The notes under the pieces were generated by a model. The model searched no databases. It saw only the letters and a list, made by a program, of their open reading frames with translations, and was not told the origin of the DNA. DNA of 64,000 bases from Colocasia esculenta (Eukaryota > Streptophyta > Magnoliopsida > Alismatales > Araceae): assembly GCA_014218235.1 (NCBI GenBank), contig CM024760.1, positions 7,916,049 to 7,980,048 on the forward strand, read 5' to 3'. Position numbers and translations under genes: made by a program. Positions 23,499 through 35,541 of this stretch are shown piece by piece; the first letter of the stretch is position 1; the number at the start of each line of letters is the position of its first letter.

Positions 23499-25461
23499 TT
23501 ATTATCACCTAAAAACAAATGTCGTCCTCGACATATAAAACAAATCACAACAATCTGGATTATCACCTAAAAACAAATAAAGCCTAACACAGAACAAGTA
23601 GGATACTCTTCTATTGCATCAGCCTTTCAATTCATCAGCTCATTTCTATCCTTGCTTTGCCCCTTTCTTTTCTTTCAATTCATTTCACAATTACTTCATT
23701 ATGTCGATTCCATTGCCTTTCTTTAGCTCTCAACCGTAGGCGATCCTACCTTGCCAATGGTGCTTTATCTCCTTGGACTAAACCTTCTTCCACAATTTCT
23801 GGGCTGTGTTTGTAACATTTCTTTCGAGACCGCTTTATCTTTCTCAAATTTCTTACACTGTAATATTCTTTCATGCCACCATTTTCTTTTTCCATTTATC
23901 ACTATTTGCTGCTATCCTGCCTCATCTGCATTCACATTCACAACTGACACTTCTTCAAAGAAAACCAATCATCATCTTTGAATTTCCTGCTCTTTCATAT
24001 TATTCTACTCATACCGTTTAAAGTCAATCTCTGAATATTAAATCTTTCTTTGCTTCCGCTTCCGCTGCGCTACTCTGATCACACTGAACACTTTAGCAAA
24101 ATATTCCACAATTTCTGCTCATATTATTACTTTCAATTACTTTCTTCTGGCTTCAACTGCATTAATTTCTAACTTTAACTGCTTCTCAAATCATCCCATT
24201 CAATTAATTCATGCTGAAGAAATTACTGCAATTTCTGATCTACCAAACCGCTATTGACATGATGTGCTCTTCATATATCTTTCTTGCTTTACTGACATTC
24301 TCTGGCTAATTCCCATAATTCAGGGTCATAAACTTTTCAAATATTCTTAATCAATCCGCTCCAGCATTTAAACCCTGAAATATCTTAATAACAATTCCTT
24401 TCTGCTCAATTGAATCATTTCTTTGCATCAATATGCAAACTTTAACCGACATTTCTTGACTCATCGGACCTTATTCACTTTATCATTTGCTAAATTCTTC
24501 CTTTCTCTAACATATCTTTTCTTTATCTAAACTGTCAATCATCAACTAAATATTCCTCTTGCGTAATTCTCACAAATTCTTATTGCACACTAATCCTTCT
24601 TTCTCTCTTTCTTTATTCAATTGATCACTGCTATACATATTTATACAAATCTTCATATCACACTTCCTGCTATCATCATTATTTATACAACACCTTTCAA
24701 ATTCTGACCTCAGGCATATTTAATCTATTTGCCATAAATCACTGCTCTTTTATGTACTGATACTTCTTTTAAAGCTGCTCTGCCTTTCTTAATCATATCA
24801 AACTCTTCATAGCTCTAATCACATTTCCATCCACACTGTTTCTTAATATCCTCTGAGTCAAATCTCTAATGCCACAATACATTTGCTGAGATTCTCAACT
24901 GCAACTTATCACACACACACACTGACCTGATCCTTATCACCTTGTTACCATACACCTATCTCTGCCAACTTTCTATCTCATTAAAATTTACTTACTGAAT
25001 TCCATATCCAAACTTGTTAATCTCTTCAATTACTTTAACTGCGAATCTTTAATAACCAAACTGATCTATCACAGAAATACTCTATACTTGTCTCTGCTAA
25101 CTCTGTACTTTACTAACATATAACAGGTATATTCCTCTCAAAGCACTACTTTACCTTTCTTCTCTAATCTCTACAACTGAAAACTTTTAAATATTATACT
25201 TTAACTGCTTTAACTGCACTAGTGCCAGGATGCTACCACACAACTTATACTGCTATCCACATTGTGGCACAACAACTGCTCACAACTACCAATCTAACAA
25301 ACAGAAACACACGGTTTACGTGCCAAAAGCTTACGTAAAAACTACTTTATATCACACAAAACCTCAGACTTACTACCAGCAGTGAACATTAATCCATGTA
25401 TTGGGACATTGTACTTTCAATGCCTTTTCATATTCTAACTGGACATTGCTCTGATACCAAC
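23499..25461 (-). other. Non-coding core of the LARD
   Basis: 1963 bases, pyrimidine-rich on the plus strand, hence purine-rich in the sense of the element. I find no gag or pol motif in any frame. At the PPT end the minus strand reads TTTTTAGGTGATAATAA, then the LTR, matching element 1 (TTTTTAGATGATAGTAA). The PBS is at 25442-25459. Confidence 0.85.
25442..25459 (-). other. PBS of the LARD
   Basis: Minus strand TGGTATCAGAGCAATGTCC, two bases from the LTR end. This is the same initiator-Met type as the coding gypsy elements. Confidence 0.9.
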
Positions 25462-28400
25462 TGTGACGGACCGGGGTATTTATGCCCATTAAGGCTCCAT
25501 ATCCAGATCCGCCTCCTGCAAACGGATCGAAGTCTCGCAAGGGATATCTCACACACGTGTCCAGTAAGAGTATAAAAGATAAACCACAAGAATATAAGAC
25601 ACAAGAAAGTACATGTGCTCATATCTGTTCACAAATTTGTACAACTGTCCCATTACATTAATACATGTTCAATTAAAAAGTACAACTACCTGGGGCATAC
25701 CCCGAGGGAGCACAAGCTCACACAACACTAACTACTACACTACTGCTGGTGGTACAAGTCTGACACAACGCTGCTGCAAGCCAAACACACGGCAAGCCTG
25801 AAAAGAACTATATGGAAGTGATCCTCAACAAGTCAATGGCTCAGCAGGACCACCCAAAACACACCGAAACCACAATACTCCTCAACCCCAAAGGGTCTCA
25901 CTGGCAACACCAATAGCCAAACCATTTCATACTCACATCATGACAATAAATAACAATTAAAACATAATCATGATAATAAACGCAAAGTCCTCAGAAGGAA
26001 AGTAGGACTACAGGACTAACATAATATCATTAGTCAGCCCAACTACTAAAGTGCCTAAACCACAGTCTCACTGGCACACTGCTACAACAACTAGTTGCCT
26101 AAGCTATAAGCCACACAGGCAAGTCACTGCCCAGGCTACAAAGCTTCATAGGCAAATCTCGAACACTTAAGTAACAGGACTGCTAACAAAGAGCTGGTCC
26201 TTTATACTCCAAACCACACTACATCGGAAACTACACACAAGGTAACGGAATTGGCTAACATGAAGCCAATCCATAACACACTAAAGTTATAATTGGAATC
26301 ATACCCAAGAAGAGTAAAACTCAACAAGTGGAAGGTCTCATACGGCCTCCACGGAGCATAGCTCTACTAAACCACAATATGCCTAAGCCACAAGCCTCAT
26401 CGGAAAAATACCCACAAAGGTAACATAATTAATAATCACAAACTAATCCACAATAAAATATAAACGAAAATCTACTTAAAACAGTTAGGATACAACAAGT
26501 GGCAGGTTAAACCACAAGACCTCCACCACACACGAGACCTAAGAAGGTTGGTACACAATGTACCACCACAAAACTACAAAGTAACCCACGAAGGGAACAT
26601 GTACCTGCTACTCTGAGGTACCACAACACAAACACCCGAACAAAGGGTACATGAAGGTGGTAAACACCACACTGAACCACAATTATATTATGCTATCATT
26701 TAGGCACAACATTACAGGTAAAATCTCAACCGGAAAATCACATAAACTACAACTCAACCATAATTGTGCCAACACCAGGGCACACCTCGAACTAGTCAAA
26801 CCTCGACCACGAGTCACAAACTCACGAACCACGAAAAGTAGCAAAGCACGAGTCGGAAGGGAACGACGCCACCACACGGGAACGGACTACTGGCTGATCA
26901 GGCCAGTATCCAACCCAGACAACACAACACAAGAACAACCTCTCAGCCTCGCAGTCACGGACGAAAGGTCCAACTGCCGCTCCACGGGAACAAGTCAAAC
27001 AACTGTGGAGACCAACCAACACCACACCTGCAGACACACAACTGCAGGCCCATGCCTGGCACCTCTAGAGTCTCTGGCCGGAGCACTCTAAAGTGAGGCA
27101 CTGGAAAACAGGACTAGCTGGGGACCAGTGACGTCTACTGGTGTCCGTACCCCCAACTACGAGCGCGCTACAAGCGACTACACACCCACAAACACAAGCC
27201 GCTACCCTACTGTCGTCTTTCCCTCAGCCGGACGTACAACTCAAGCACAGGAGTGAGGGTGTCCAAAAAGACGACACAGACCTCAACAATACAACACAAG
27301 TACCGGGACAAAACCCCGAGCACAACAAACACACGTGCCTGGCTCACAAAGAACCTGGGGTACCCGACTAGAGAGGCATTTCGGAATAGGCGTCGGACCA
27401 CCACACTCGGCAAGCTCAAACCACGATACTGACACATATAACCTTTACTTATAATTCACAATATACACATGTTAGGATTAGCTTAACATCGGTCACCGTG
27501 TGACCCCAAAGCTATCCCACACCAACACATAACTGAACCACAAACTTGCCTATCATTGGTCACCTCGTGACCTCCGTGGCAACACACACACACACCACTT
27601 AATACATAAATCCATATAATATTATTCGAAAGACAATACGGACCAGGGCTAGGTCGGTGTGGACCTTCACTGCCCAAACACCACAAAGTCATGGCTAGGC
27701 TCACACAAGAACCTCACTGCCCAGTTACTATGACAAATCATAAGAATTACATTACAACAAAGTGTGTAGTATACACACACTCATACCACGTAAACAACAC
27801 GTGTATATACACCTGGTTGGTGTTCCACACGTCTTCCATGTAAACCACATGTCCAACACATGGACAACGCACTCCAAGAGTGCCACGGGTGCCAACGCAC
27901 CACACATACTGCATAAAGCAATTACGTACATCACACATCATTCATGTAAAACATGCCCATTATATGAGCAGTATGCTCCAAGAGCATAACAAGTGCATTG
28001 GCTCACACTGGTCATCGCCATGCACACACAAATACGCAATATTCATAACCAGAAAAGCTACGTATACCACACTGCATGGATACATGCACAAGTTGGCGGC
28101 AACATAGACTGCCGCTTATAGGAAGTAGACGGCAATGGATCTGGCCGTCTATATCCCGGCTGATGAACCTGGCGACCAACGATGTTGACGCCAAGATCTT
28201 CAGCTTCTACTCCTGCAGAAACCCTAACCGATCCCACATGCATTCCTGATCCAAAACCATAAGAAAATAGGAGGAAACAATTCCTCTAACTCCCATGCAT
28301 TATAATTAAACTAAAACAGCATGCTTTACTACATAAAATCATCAAACCACCCATTATCCCCGCATGGATGCCATGACCCGAAATCACCATTTTCATGCAG

Positions 28401-28997
28401 ATTCAATTATCTAATTACATTAACACGACCTACAGGAATACAAGGGTCATTCCCTACCTCAGAACACGCTCAAACTCTCCGAATTCTCCCGGTTCACACC
28501 GAACCCTCCGCGAGCTCCCACGGAAATTGCACCACGCCACGGCGTTTCCTCGTCCTATTCGACAACGCCACACTCTCCACGATCCTCCAACCACCCTTCA
28601 GTACCTGTTGGAAGCCTTAGAAACACGGGGACGCGAAGCTAGGGCAAGGGGAAGAGAGAGACAGGAGGGAAACCTGCTCTCGGGTGACCCTATAACCTGC
28701 AGAATTCTCAGGTTGGCGTCAACCCCTCTGCCGCCAAAGACAACCGCCACCCTAAACGTCCACATCTAATGCCGCCAAGATCATGCAGTCAACGACCACT
28801 TACCTGGACGCCAACAAGTCAACGACCACCCCTGGCCGCCAACTCCTACTCAACTGCAGTAGGTCCTATTTCATTGCGGGACTTAACCTGCACCACACCT
28901 ACACACACCACGCGTCTACACCACACTGGCCTTACAACAGCCATCACAACCACAACACACACGATCTAAAAAGGATCTGAAAATAAGCGACGTTACA
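25462..28997 (-). repeat. 5' LTR of the LARD
   Basis: Plus-strand ends are TGTGACGGACCGG and AAGCGACGTTACA, followed by the TSD GAGGG. The conserved block is at 28673-28730. Open frames in it repeat those in the other LTR and show no protein-like features. Confidence 0.95.
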
Positions 28998-29002
28998 GAG
29001 GG

Positions 29003-29199
29003 GGAGGGCGATGGACACCGGAGAACGTGGAGGGAGAGAAGTTACTGTAACTACAGTAAGTGTGAGTGCACAGAAAATAAAGTGGTGAGTGGAGATCGCG
29101 TTGTGGAGAGAGGGGTTTAGTTGGTAGATTACTGTGGTGCTGACATGTAAGCTGCTCCAGACTGTGTTATATATATATAGTATAGATATAATATGTACA
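29003..29199. other. Right flank of the LARD, no gene seen
   Basis: It continues the interrupted sequence at 19534-19953. It contains a short TATATATATATAG run and an inverted word pair, TTACTGTAACTACAGTAA, at 29040. No coding region is recognised. Confidence 0.5.
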
Positions 29200-30918
29200 A
29201 CTTAGAGCATAAGTACACTATGAAAGAGAAGTACAAACAAACGTACGTACTTTGCTCACAAAGCTAATAATTAGGCAAGACCACTGGAGTGACTCTGAAC
29301 GTCCCCATCTTGAGTTGACGACGCCTCATCTAAAAGTGAAGAGAGTGAGCCTCTACTCAAGGCCCGGTAAGGACAATAACCCCACAAGAAAAAACAACGA
29401 CACAAACTAGGTGCAAGTAAGTAAGACACAACTAACGAGTAACACTATACTAAGTAAAATGTAAAATTGGAACCACAACTCAATTACTATGCTGAAAAAA
29501 AGTGGTACAACACTCCCTCCTCCTAAGGAGGAATAAACGCAAGTACCTCGCTAGTACAAGCACACATAAACTAATACTAGTCACATAACACAAGCACTAG
29601 TTACACCCCACAAGGTTGGACCAGCTAGGGCGTATGGTTTGGTGCCTCGACACCATAAAGTCCTCCAACCCTAGCCACGTATGCATATTCAGACGCACTC
29701 TCTCACGTTGGTCACTTTTCCCCTACGCTAGACTCTAATAGATGGAGAAGGGGCCCCACAGAAATCGGCTTAAAATCACCACAGAGGTGTGCTCTAGATG
29801 GAGACGCTCTTGACGTCTAGGCTCATTGGCAAAGTAACTCACACTAGTCATCCAAGTGGAGACACACTTGACACCCAGGTGAATGACACACAACCATAAG
29901 CAAAAGCACGGAACACAAGTAAGCAGATGGAGATGCTCTCAACGTATGGACACACCATGCAATGAGGTGAACATCACAATGTCCACACACAACATAGGAA
30001 ACTGATGTACTGGATTGCTAGGTCACACAAAGTAAATGATGGCATGGACTGCCATCAACAGAAGTTGGCACCAGCATTAGATGTCGTTAAGATATACTTG
30101 ATGACAGTAGATCATGCCATCAAGATGAATTAGATGGTAGTCTACTTATCGTCAAGTTCATCGGTTCCTAGAACCGATAGCAGGCCTAGCCCTCTCCCAG
30201 AGTCTAACCAGCCTCCTGCACTCAAAACCGACATTGGGGAACTTATTCGCAATCCATAAAGCACCCATAAACAGTAAGAAAACAATGAAACATCGCATGA
30301 ATTGTTCAGTGCAACACCCTTAACCCCGACATGGATAATCTCCAAAAAATATGATTTCAATGCATGAACCACACATGCAACACAACAGAATCAATAACAG
30401 TGGTGCCGAGATTAGTTTTCCTACCTCAAAATGACAAAACCTCGCATCCTAAATCCATCCCGTGATTGCACCTCTACGGGTAGCACCTTTCTTCCTCGAT
30501 CCCGTTCTCTATAAATCACCGTCGTTATGAACACCAACACCTCGCCTACGAGCCTCCGTTGGTCGCCAAAGTGGTAGGAGAAGCAAAGGGTGAAGGTGAG
30601 GTGGAGAGAGTGAAGGTGGGAGGGCAAAAGAAGGGCTTGCGTGTACTATATAAAAACAGGTCTACCTAGGTTGACGTCCACATAGGTCACCATCAACCTG
30701 TACCATCATAGTTTAACATCAACAAAGGCCACTGTCAAGTTCATACAAAAGAAACCTCTCGAACCGCCTAAGCTCAATGGCGACATAGACGTCGTCAACA
30801 TCAACTAGACGACAGTCCATCCTACTGTCAGCATGAGGGTAATGGCAATCAACCTTATCGTCAACTTAGAATCTGGAAAAAGGCCCAATATGGGTCCAAT
30901 GTGGCCCAAGGTATCACA
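29200..30918 (-). repeat. Degenerate gypsy LTR, minus strand
   Basis: On the minus strand an LTR-like start TGTGATACC at 30918 follows a purine tract (GATAGGAGGGGAGGA, 30919-30933). It carries the gypsy LTR signature of a 'gtgaggctcac' word (plus: GTGAGCCTC near 29348) and TATA-like ACTATATAAAAACAGG (plus, 30643). The far end is not clean; I put it near 29200. It belongs with the gag remnant at 30936-31620. Confidence 0.6.
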
Positions 30919-30935
30919 TCCTCCCCTCCTATCAC

Positions 30936-31620
30936 CTGGTGACCCACTACTAGGTAACAGACAAGCTGCTTAGTACATAATGCTACTATCCACAAGAAAA
31001 TTTGAAGGACCTCTCTGCCACATACTACCACAACTTCCACTTTATCAACTGGTAACTGGCCAACAAAAACCTCTTCTCCTGTGCACACTCCATAGAACGG
31101 AAGGTCCACTCCATGGCGTCGAGCCACGACCTAGTTACTTCCGGATCCAACTGTCCCTCAAACTAGGGAGGCTAAAACTGAAAAAACTCCATCAGCACTC
31201 TCGCGTGACCTTCCTGAGCAGTCGGAGCATTGCGATGCTGAGTGTAAAACTGAACAATCCCCTCAAGGAACCTTGATCTGGAACTGCACATGAAGGAGGT
31301 AGTGGAAGTGGGGGTGCTACTTTGTTGTGCTCGTCCTTTGGTATGTGTTGAGGCACCGGGGCACCCTGTGGTACTTGTTGCTGCACTGCAGCCTCCTCCT
31401 GGGGTTCCTACCCTATGACATTATCCAACCGTCGATGCCTAGGTGCATCTCCGACCTAAACAAAACAACTAATACAATATGATCATCTAAAGATACTGCT
31501 CCAGTCAATGCTAGCTGCTAACTATACTCTTATTACTTTGAGACACCATACTTGTGCCAGTTTCTTGTATGACTTCCTCAGACATCTTCTTTAACCCTTT
31601 TGAGCTTTAACTTGTAGGTA
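30936..31620 (-). pseudogene. gypsy gag remnant, left arm of an inverted pair
   Basis: On the minus strand an ATG near 31594 (MSEEVIQETG) starts a broken gag. Fragments such as WLDAMEWTF-like and QLIKW-like words appear in shifting frames. It ends directly in a PPT and LTR with no pol, so pol was deleted. The same sequence, diverged, lies in the opposite orientation at 31690-32130. Stops and frameshifts are frequent. Confidence 0.65.
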
Positions 31621-31629
31621 GCAGTTCAG

Positions 31630-32573
31630 GATTGGGGTATATTAAAGGGTATCTGCTATCTCGGATCTTGGATTGTTACAATTGGTATCATAGTCGATAT
31701 GTCAAAGCATATAGGAAACTAGCACAAGTATGGTGTCTCAGAGCAATAAGAGTACAATTAGTAGCTAGCATTGACTAGAGCAATATCTTTAACTAATCAT
31801 ATTGTATGGGTTGTCCCATTCAGGTTGGAGACGACGCCTAGGTGTCGACGATTGGCTGAGGTCACAGGATTGGTACCCCGAGAGGAGCCTGCAATGCGAT
31901 AGTAGGTACCACATGGTGCCCTGGTGCCTTAGTAGGCACAATAAGGACCACAAGATGAGCACAATTTAGTAGCACCTCCACCACCTCGTCCATGTGCAGT
32001 TCCAGATCTAAATTGGGCTAGGTTCCTTGAGGGGATGGTTCAGTTTTACATTCAGCACCGCAAATGCCCCAACTGCTCAGGGGGGTCACACGAGAGTGCT
32101 GAGGGACTTTTTATAGTTTCAGCCTCCCCAATTTGAGGGGTGGTAGGATGCCATATGCATATTTCTAGTTGTTTCGTGTCATTTGTTCCATGATTAATTT
32201 AGTGCTCCTTGTATTTATATTATTCTGTTGTTATATATTGCATTGTGGCTATACCATGTAAGGATCAGAGGATCCCTACTGAGCCAATGATTGTGAGGCT
32301 CATTCCCTACCATTGTTTTACAAGTCTGGAGCAAGAAGTGTAGTGCCTACCAACAATGAACTTGTGGAGCTCCTTTAGGGTATACCCCCTTCAGGCGTAC
32401 TTGAGTTATAAATAAGAAATTTACTTGTTATATTATTGTTGCGTTTAATTACTTTAGCCACATGTACATCTTCTTGGATCAAAATTATCCCTTCTGAGTC
32501 TTTGGGCTCGTGGGAGGTGATTCAAATTTGGGTCTTATCAGATCTAGTATCCTAGGCCGCTACAATAACAACG
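31630..32573 (+). pseudogene. gypsy gag remnant with LTR pieces, right arm
   Basis: GGATTGTTACA, then ATTGGTATCATAG at 31678, looks like an LTR end and PBS. Gag-start sequence follows (CACAAGTATGGTGTCTCAGA at 31711) to about 32130, mirroring 31210-31580. From 32160 an LTR-type stretch contains CCCTACTGAGCCAATGATTG and GAGGCTCATTCCC, as in the gypsy LTR at 6800, and ends near CCGCTACA at 32573. No pol is present. Boundaries are approximate. Confidence 0.6.
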
Positions 32574-33534
32574 TCATCAATGTTTTACTAGTTTGCTATC
32601 TTTCTATGTCGTATTTTATTTTATACATATATTGTTCTTGCTGAGGTGTGTTCGAGTGTGAGGTCAAAAGATTTCTACTTTGTCTGTGACTTGTGAAGTT
32701 CATCTCATACTATTTTTCAAATATGGACTCTTGAAAGCTTCTTAACAAGGACGAGCAGGTATATATATAGGATGGCGATAGAAAATATGATCAACTATTA
32801 TTCAAGGATGTATCGAGCGAGCCACGTACATGCACATAGCTCTGTCAGTGGGCCCGCAAACTTGACCCGACATTGGCTCAGGTCGTCATGTTTCTTTAAA
32901 CTAGTATATTTTTTGGGCAGGCCTAAAAATACGACCCGTTAAAAATGTGGGCCGGACTTGAATTTTTCTATTCGAACAAAGTAGGGACCCACAATATTAA
33001 ATTTTTAACCGATATTAAACTTTTAGTCTACCGAATCATAAACAAGTTGATTGATATTAAACTTTCAGTTAAATGAACTCCAAATCGATCAATTGATATT
33101 AACCATTTAGTGGATCGATAATCTTGCATAAATTTTTGGATAACATTATGATTTTTAATAAAAAATTTCTGAGCCGGGCCAAGGTAGGGTTTTATAATTT
33201 ATAAATTAGTTGGACCCGACTGAGACTTGAGACTAGATAAGATGGTGTTTGACTTGGATCGGACCCTACTTAACTCGACTCACGCCCGACCCATTAATAG
33301 CCCTGGTCTTGCCTGTGTCGGACCCTACCCATTGAAGGCCCAAACATACGTATATATTGCTTAAAATGACAGTGATATAAATAACAAAGAACACATGCAC
33401 ATATGTGGCGGCCATGGTGCACTGTGACAGGACAGCGAGATGCATGCACCTTAGTTTATTTACTTAATTCGTCGAGGAACATACTATTAGAGAGATCCCC
33501 ATCTACGCATGCATGCATGCACGAAACTGGATCC
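32574..33534. other. AT-rich intergenic sequence
   Basis: No gene is seen. 32840-33320 is rich in GACCCG/CGGGTC-like words and ends ATTAATAGCCCTGG, resembling a decayed hAT-type MITE, but I could not find matching ends. 33360-33530 leads into the 3' side of the first Kunitz gene. Confidence 0.45.
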
Positions 33535-34137
33535 CTAGGAAGCCTCAGTCACCTTAATGAACTTAAGCGCCATGGGCTCGTTGGATTCACCCAGCAGCGT
33601 TTCCGAACGATGTCCCACTCCAACTGTGATGCACAGCATGCGCTCGTCCGGACAGTAGAGGAACTGGTAGACGTTCTCCCCTGGGAACGGGTACCGGACG
33701 ATCCTGAACCGGCTTTCGCTGGTTTCAGAAGGTGGCGGCGCCGCAACTCCGCCGGTCGTCACGAACCCCACGGACCTGTCGAGTTTCCAGAGGGTCGACG
33801 CGTCGCAGGAGGACGGCGCCGCGAACATGACGGACAGCGTCTCTGCGAGGAGGACGCTCTTGTTCTGCCGTGACGCCTCCTCCGGGAAGAACATGACGGG
33901 CGGGCCGTAAGGGAAGGGTTTCAGGAGCACGTTCAGAGGGCAGGAGCCGTTTAGGGAGACCCACCCCAGGTTGCCGTCGTTCCTGGCTTGGGCTGCCCGT
34001 ATGTAGTATGGGAAACCGGAGATGACGGGGTGGCCGTCGGTGTCGAGGACGAGACCGCCGCTCGCCGTGACGGTGGAGAATACAAGAGTACAGGAGAGAA
34101 GGGTTAGAAGAAAGCAACGGAGGGAACACGACTCCAT
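33535..34137 (-). CDS. Kunitz-type (STI family) protease inhibitor 1
   Basis: A secreted beta-trefoil serine-protease inhibitor of the soybean Kunitz family, usual in seed storage and wound defence. The single-exon frame gives 200 residues. Residues 1-25 form a signal peptide (MESCSLRCFLLTLLSCTLVF). The family signature LVLDTDGHPVISGFPYYI is at 29-46. Cysteines 66, 111, 162 and 169 fit the two canonical disulfides. The C-terminus LKFIKVTEAS is typical. By alignment, the P1 position in the reactive loop (FFPEEASRQNKSVLLAE) is probably Lys93, which would favour trypsin-like targets; this is an inference. The start is the first ATG after the TATA box at 34231-34240. The gene is divergent from the Kunitz gene at 36350. 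The family could also act as a storage protein. Confidence 0.95.
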   Translation of the reverse strand: MESCSLRCFLLTLLSCTLVFSTVTASGGLVLDTDGHPVISGFPYYIRAAQARNDGNLGWVSLNGSCPLNVLLKPFPYGPPVMFFPEEASRQNKSVLLAETLSVMFAAPSSCDASTLWKLDRSVGFVTTGGVAAPPPSETSESRFRIVRYPFPGENVYQFLYCPDERMLCITVGVGHRSETLLGESNEPMALKFIKVTEAS

Positions 34138-34230
34138 GGCGAGGGAGATCGAAGGAAGGCGAGGAGAAGGGACTTTTGTGAGAGAAAGAGAGGGGGAATT
34201 GTTGTGTTAGTGTTACTCCCCATTCGACCT

Positions 34231-34240
34231 ATATATACCC
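34231..34240 (-). promoter_or_regulatory. TATA box of Kunitz gene 1
   Basis: Minus strand GTATATATAG, 94 bases before the ATG at 34137, with a pyrimidine-rich leader (CCCCCTCTCTTTCTCTCAC) between. Confidence 0.65.
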
Positions 34241-34643
34241 GAGGGGTATATATTAGAGACTAGTTAAATTAACACATACAACTGAAGGCGGGCCATCTAT
34301 GTCAATTATTTAATCCGTGCTCATCTATGTGGACAACTCGATCGGAATCGTCCTCCTAGGGTGAGCTTGTCCCAGTCCATTTGAGTACTGTAGGAAAACA
34401 ACGGCCGCCTACTTAACCTGCAGTAGTTGAACCAGTAGTTCTGAGTTTCTCTATATATCCAGTGGTTTGAACCATTCAAATAAAGTGGGCTTCATCCATT
34501 ATCCAAGGTTGTGCCGCGGCGCGCATGCATTGGAATCTTGTCTCCTTAATATTCAGAGGTTACAGCATTCATTCACTTGGGCTACGCAAATTTAGAAGAT
34601 TATCGTGCTTGGTGTTGAACCCACTTGCATGTACTGTGATCAC

Positions 34644-34649
34644 ACCAGC

Positions 34650-34689
<40 letters not shown>
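34644..34689. repeat. (TA)n microsatellite
   Basis: About 40 bases of TA, immediately followed by the foldback MITE at 34690. TA tracts resume after it, so the MITE inserted into the microsatellite. Confidence 0.9.
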
Positions 34690-34692
<3 letters not shown>

Positions 34693-35001
34693 TAATGCTA
34701 GGCTCCCGGGGCATGCCGTGAGCCCAGCGTGAGCTGGAGGGGCCGCGCGCCCCCTGCGCGCGCCGCGTGGAGGGCGCGGGCCCCCCAGCATTTAATGCTG
34801 TTTTTTTTAATAATTTGTGCACACAAATGATATATTGTGCACACAAATACATCATTTGTGCACACAAATAGTACACAAAAACTAAAAAAAAAACAGCATT
34901 AAATGCTGGGGGCCCGCGCCCTCCACGCGGCGCGCGCATGGGGCGCGCGGCCCCTCCAGCGCGGCTATGCTCCCGGCACAGCCGGGAGCATAGCATTTCT
35001 C
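34690..35001. mobile_element. GC-rich foldback MITE, copy 1
   Basis: A 312-bp inverted-repeat element with ends like GAGTAATGCTAGGCTCCCGG and, inverted, GAGAAATGCTATGCTCCCGG. Arms of about 120 bases are GC-rich (GGAGGGGCCGCGCG) and close to perfect. The loop is AT-rich with three TTTGTGCACACAAAT-type words. It is inserted in a TA repeat, so a TA-rich target is likely but the exact TSD is unreadable. It has no coding capacity and could fold into a long RNA hairpin. Confidence 0.85.
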
Positions 35002-35014
35002 TATATATATATAT

Positions 35015-35335
35015 GAGCAATGCTACGCTCCTGGCTAGCCGGGAGCGCAGCATGCGCTGGAGGGGCCGCGCCCCTCCACGCGCGCGCCGCGTGGAGGGGG
35101 GCGGCCCCCCAGCATGATGTGGTGTTTTTTTTTTTTTTTTTTTTACAATTTGTGCACACAAATGATGTATTTGTGCACACAAATACATCATTTGTGCACA
35201 CAAATAGTGCACACGAAAAAAAAAATGCCACATCATTTTTACTGGGGGGCCCGCCCCTCCACACGTCGCGCGTGTGGGGGGGGCGCGGCCCCCCAGCTCA
35301 GCTTTGCCCCGGCTAGCGGGAGCAAACCATTTCTC
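35015..35335. mobile_element. GC-rich foldback MITE, copy 2
   Basis: Same architecture as 34690-35001: GAGCAATGCTACGCTCCTGG start, GC-rich arms with GGAGGGGCCGCGCC, an AT loop with three TTTGTGCACACAAAT-type words, and an inverted end AGCAAACCATTTCTC. It lies only 13 bases from copy 1, separated by TA repeat. Confidence 0.85.
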
Positions 35336-35365
35336 TCTCTCTCTCTCTCTCTCTATATCTATATA

Positions 35366-35416
<51 letters not shown>
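35336..35416. repeat. (CT)n followed by (TA)n microsatellite
   Basis: CT repeats at 35331-35352 pass into TA repeats at 35353-35416. Confidence 0.9.
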
Positions 35417-35418
<2 letters not shown>

Positions 35419-35438
35419 GATTCTAATTTATGGGTAAA

Positions 35439-35541
35439 AGAAATGCTATGCTCCGTATCTTTTCACATAGTGCACTGTAGAAAAGTATGGCTCTTTCAAA
35501 CTCCATTATATTATCGATTAATCGAGAGCATAGCATTTCTC
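35439..35541. mobile_element. Short MITE sharing the same ends
   Basis: 103 bp with ends AGAAATGCTATGCTCC and, inverted, GAGAAATGCTATGCTCTCG. The termini match the two foldback MITEs but the interior is unrelated AT-rich sequence, so it is a shorter relative or deletion derivative. Confidence 0.75.

Larger units (their letters stand above)
19954..28997 (-). mobile_element. Complete LARD (non-autonomous gypsy-type LTR element), TSD GAGGG
   Basis: Two direct LTRs, 19954-23498 (3545 bp) and 25462-28997 (3536 bp), flank a 1963-bp core. Perfect 5-bp duplications GAGGG lie at 19949-19953 and 28998-29002. The PBS is at the 25459 side and the PPT at the 23499 side, so the element reads on the minus strand. 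The core has no polyprotein and no open frame of note. Long LTRs plus a non-coding core define a large retrotransposon derivative. PBS, PPT, LTR termini and an internal LTR block are shared with the coding gypsy copies in this window, so trans-mobilisation by that family is likely (inference). Confidence 0.93.

Noticed and set aside
32840..33330. Possible hAT-like MITE with TAGCCCTGG end
   Set aside because: I could not find a matching opposite end or a target duplication.
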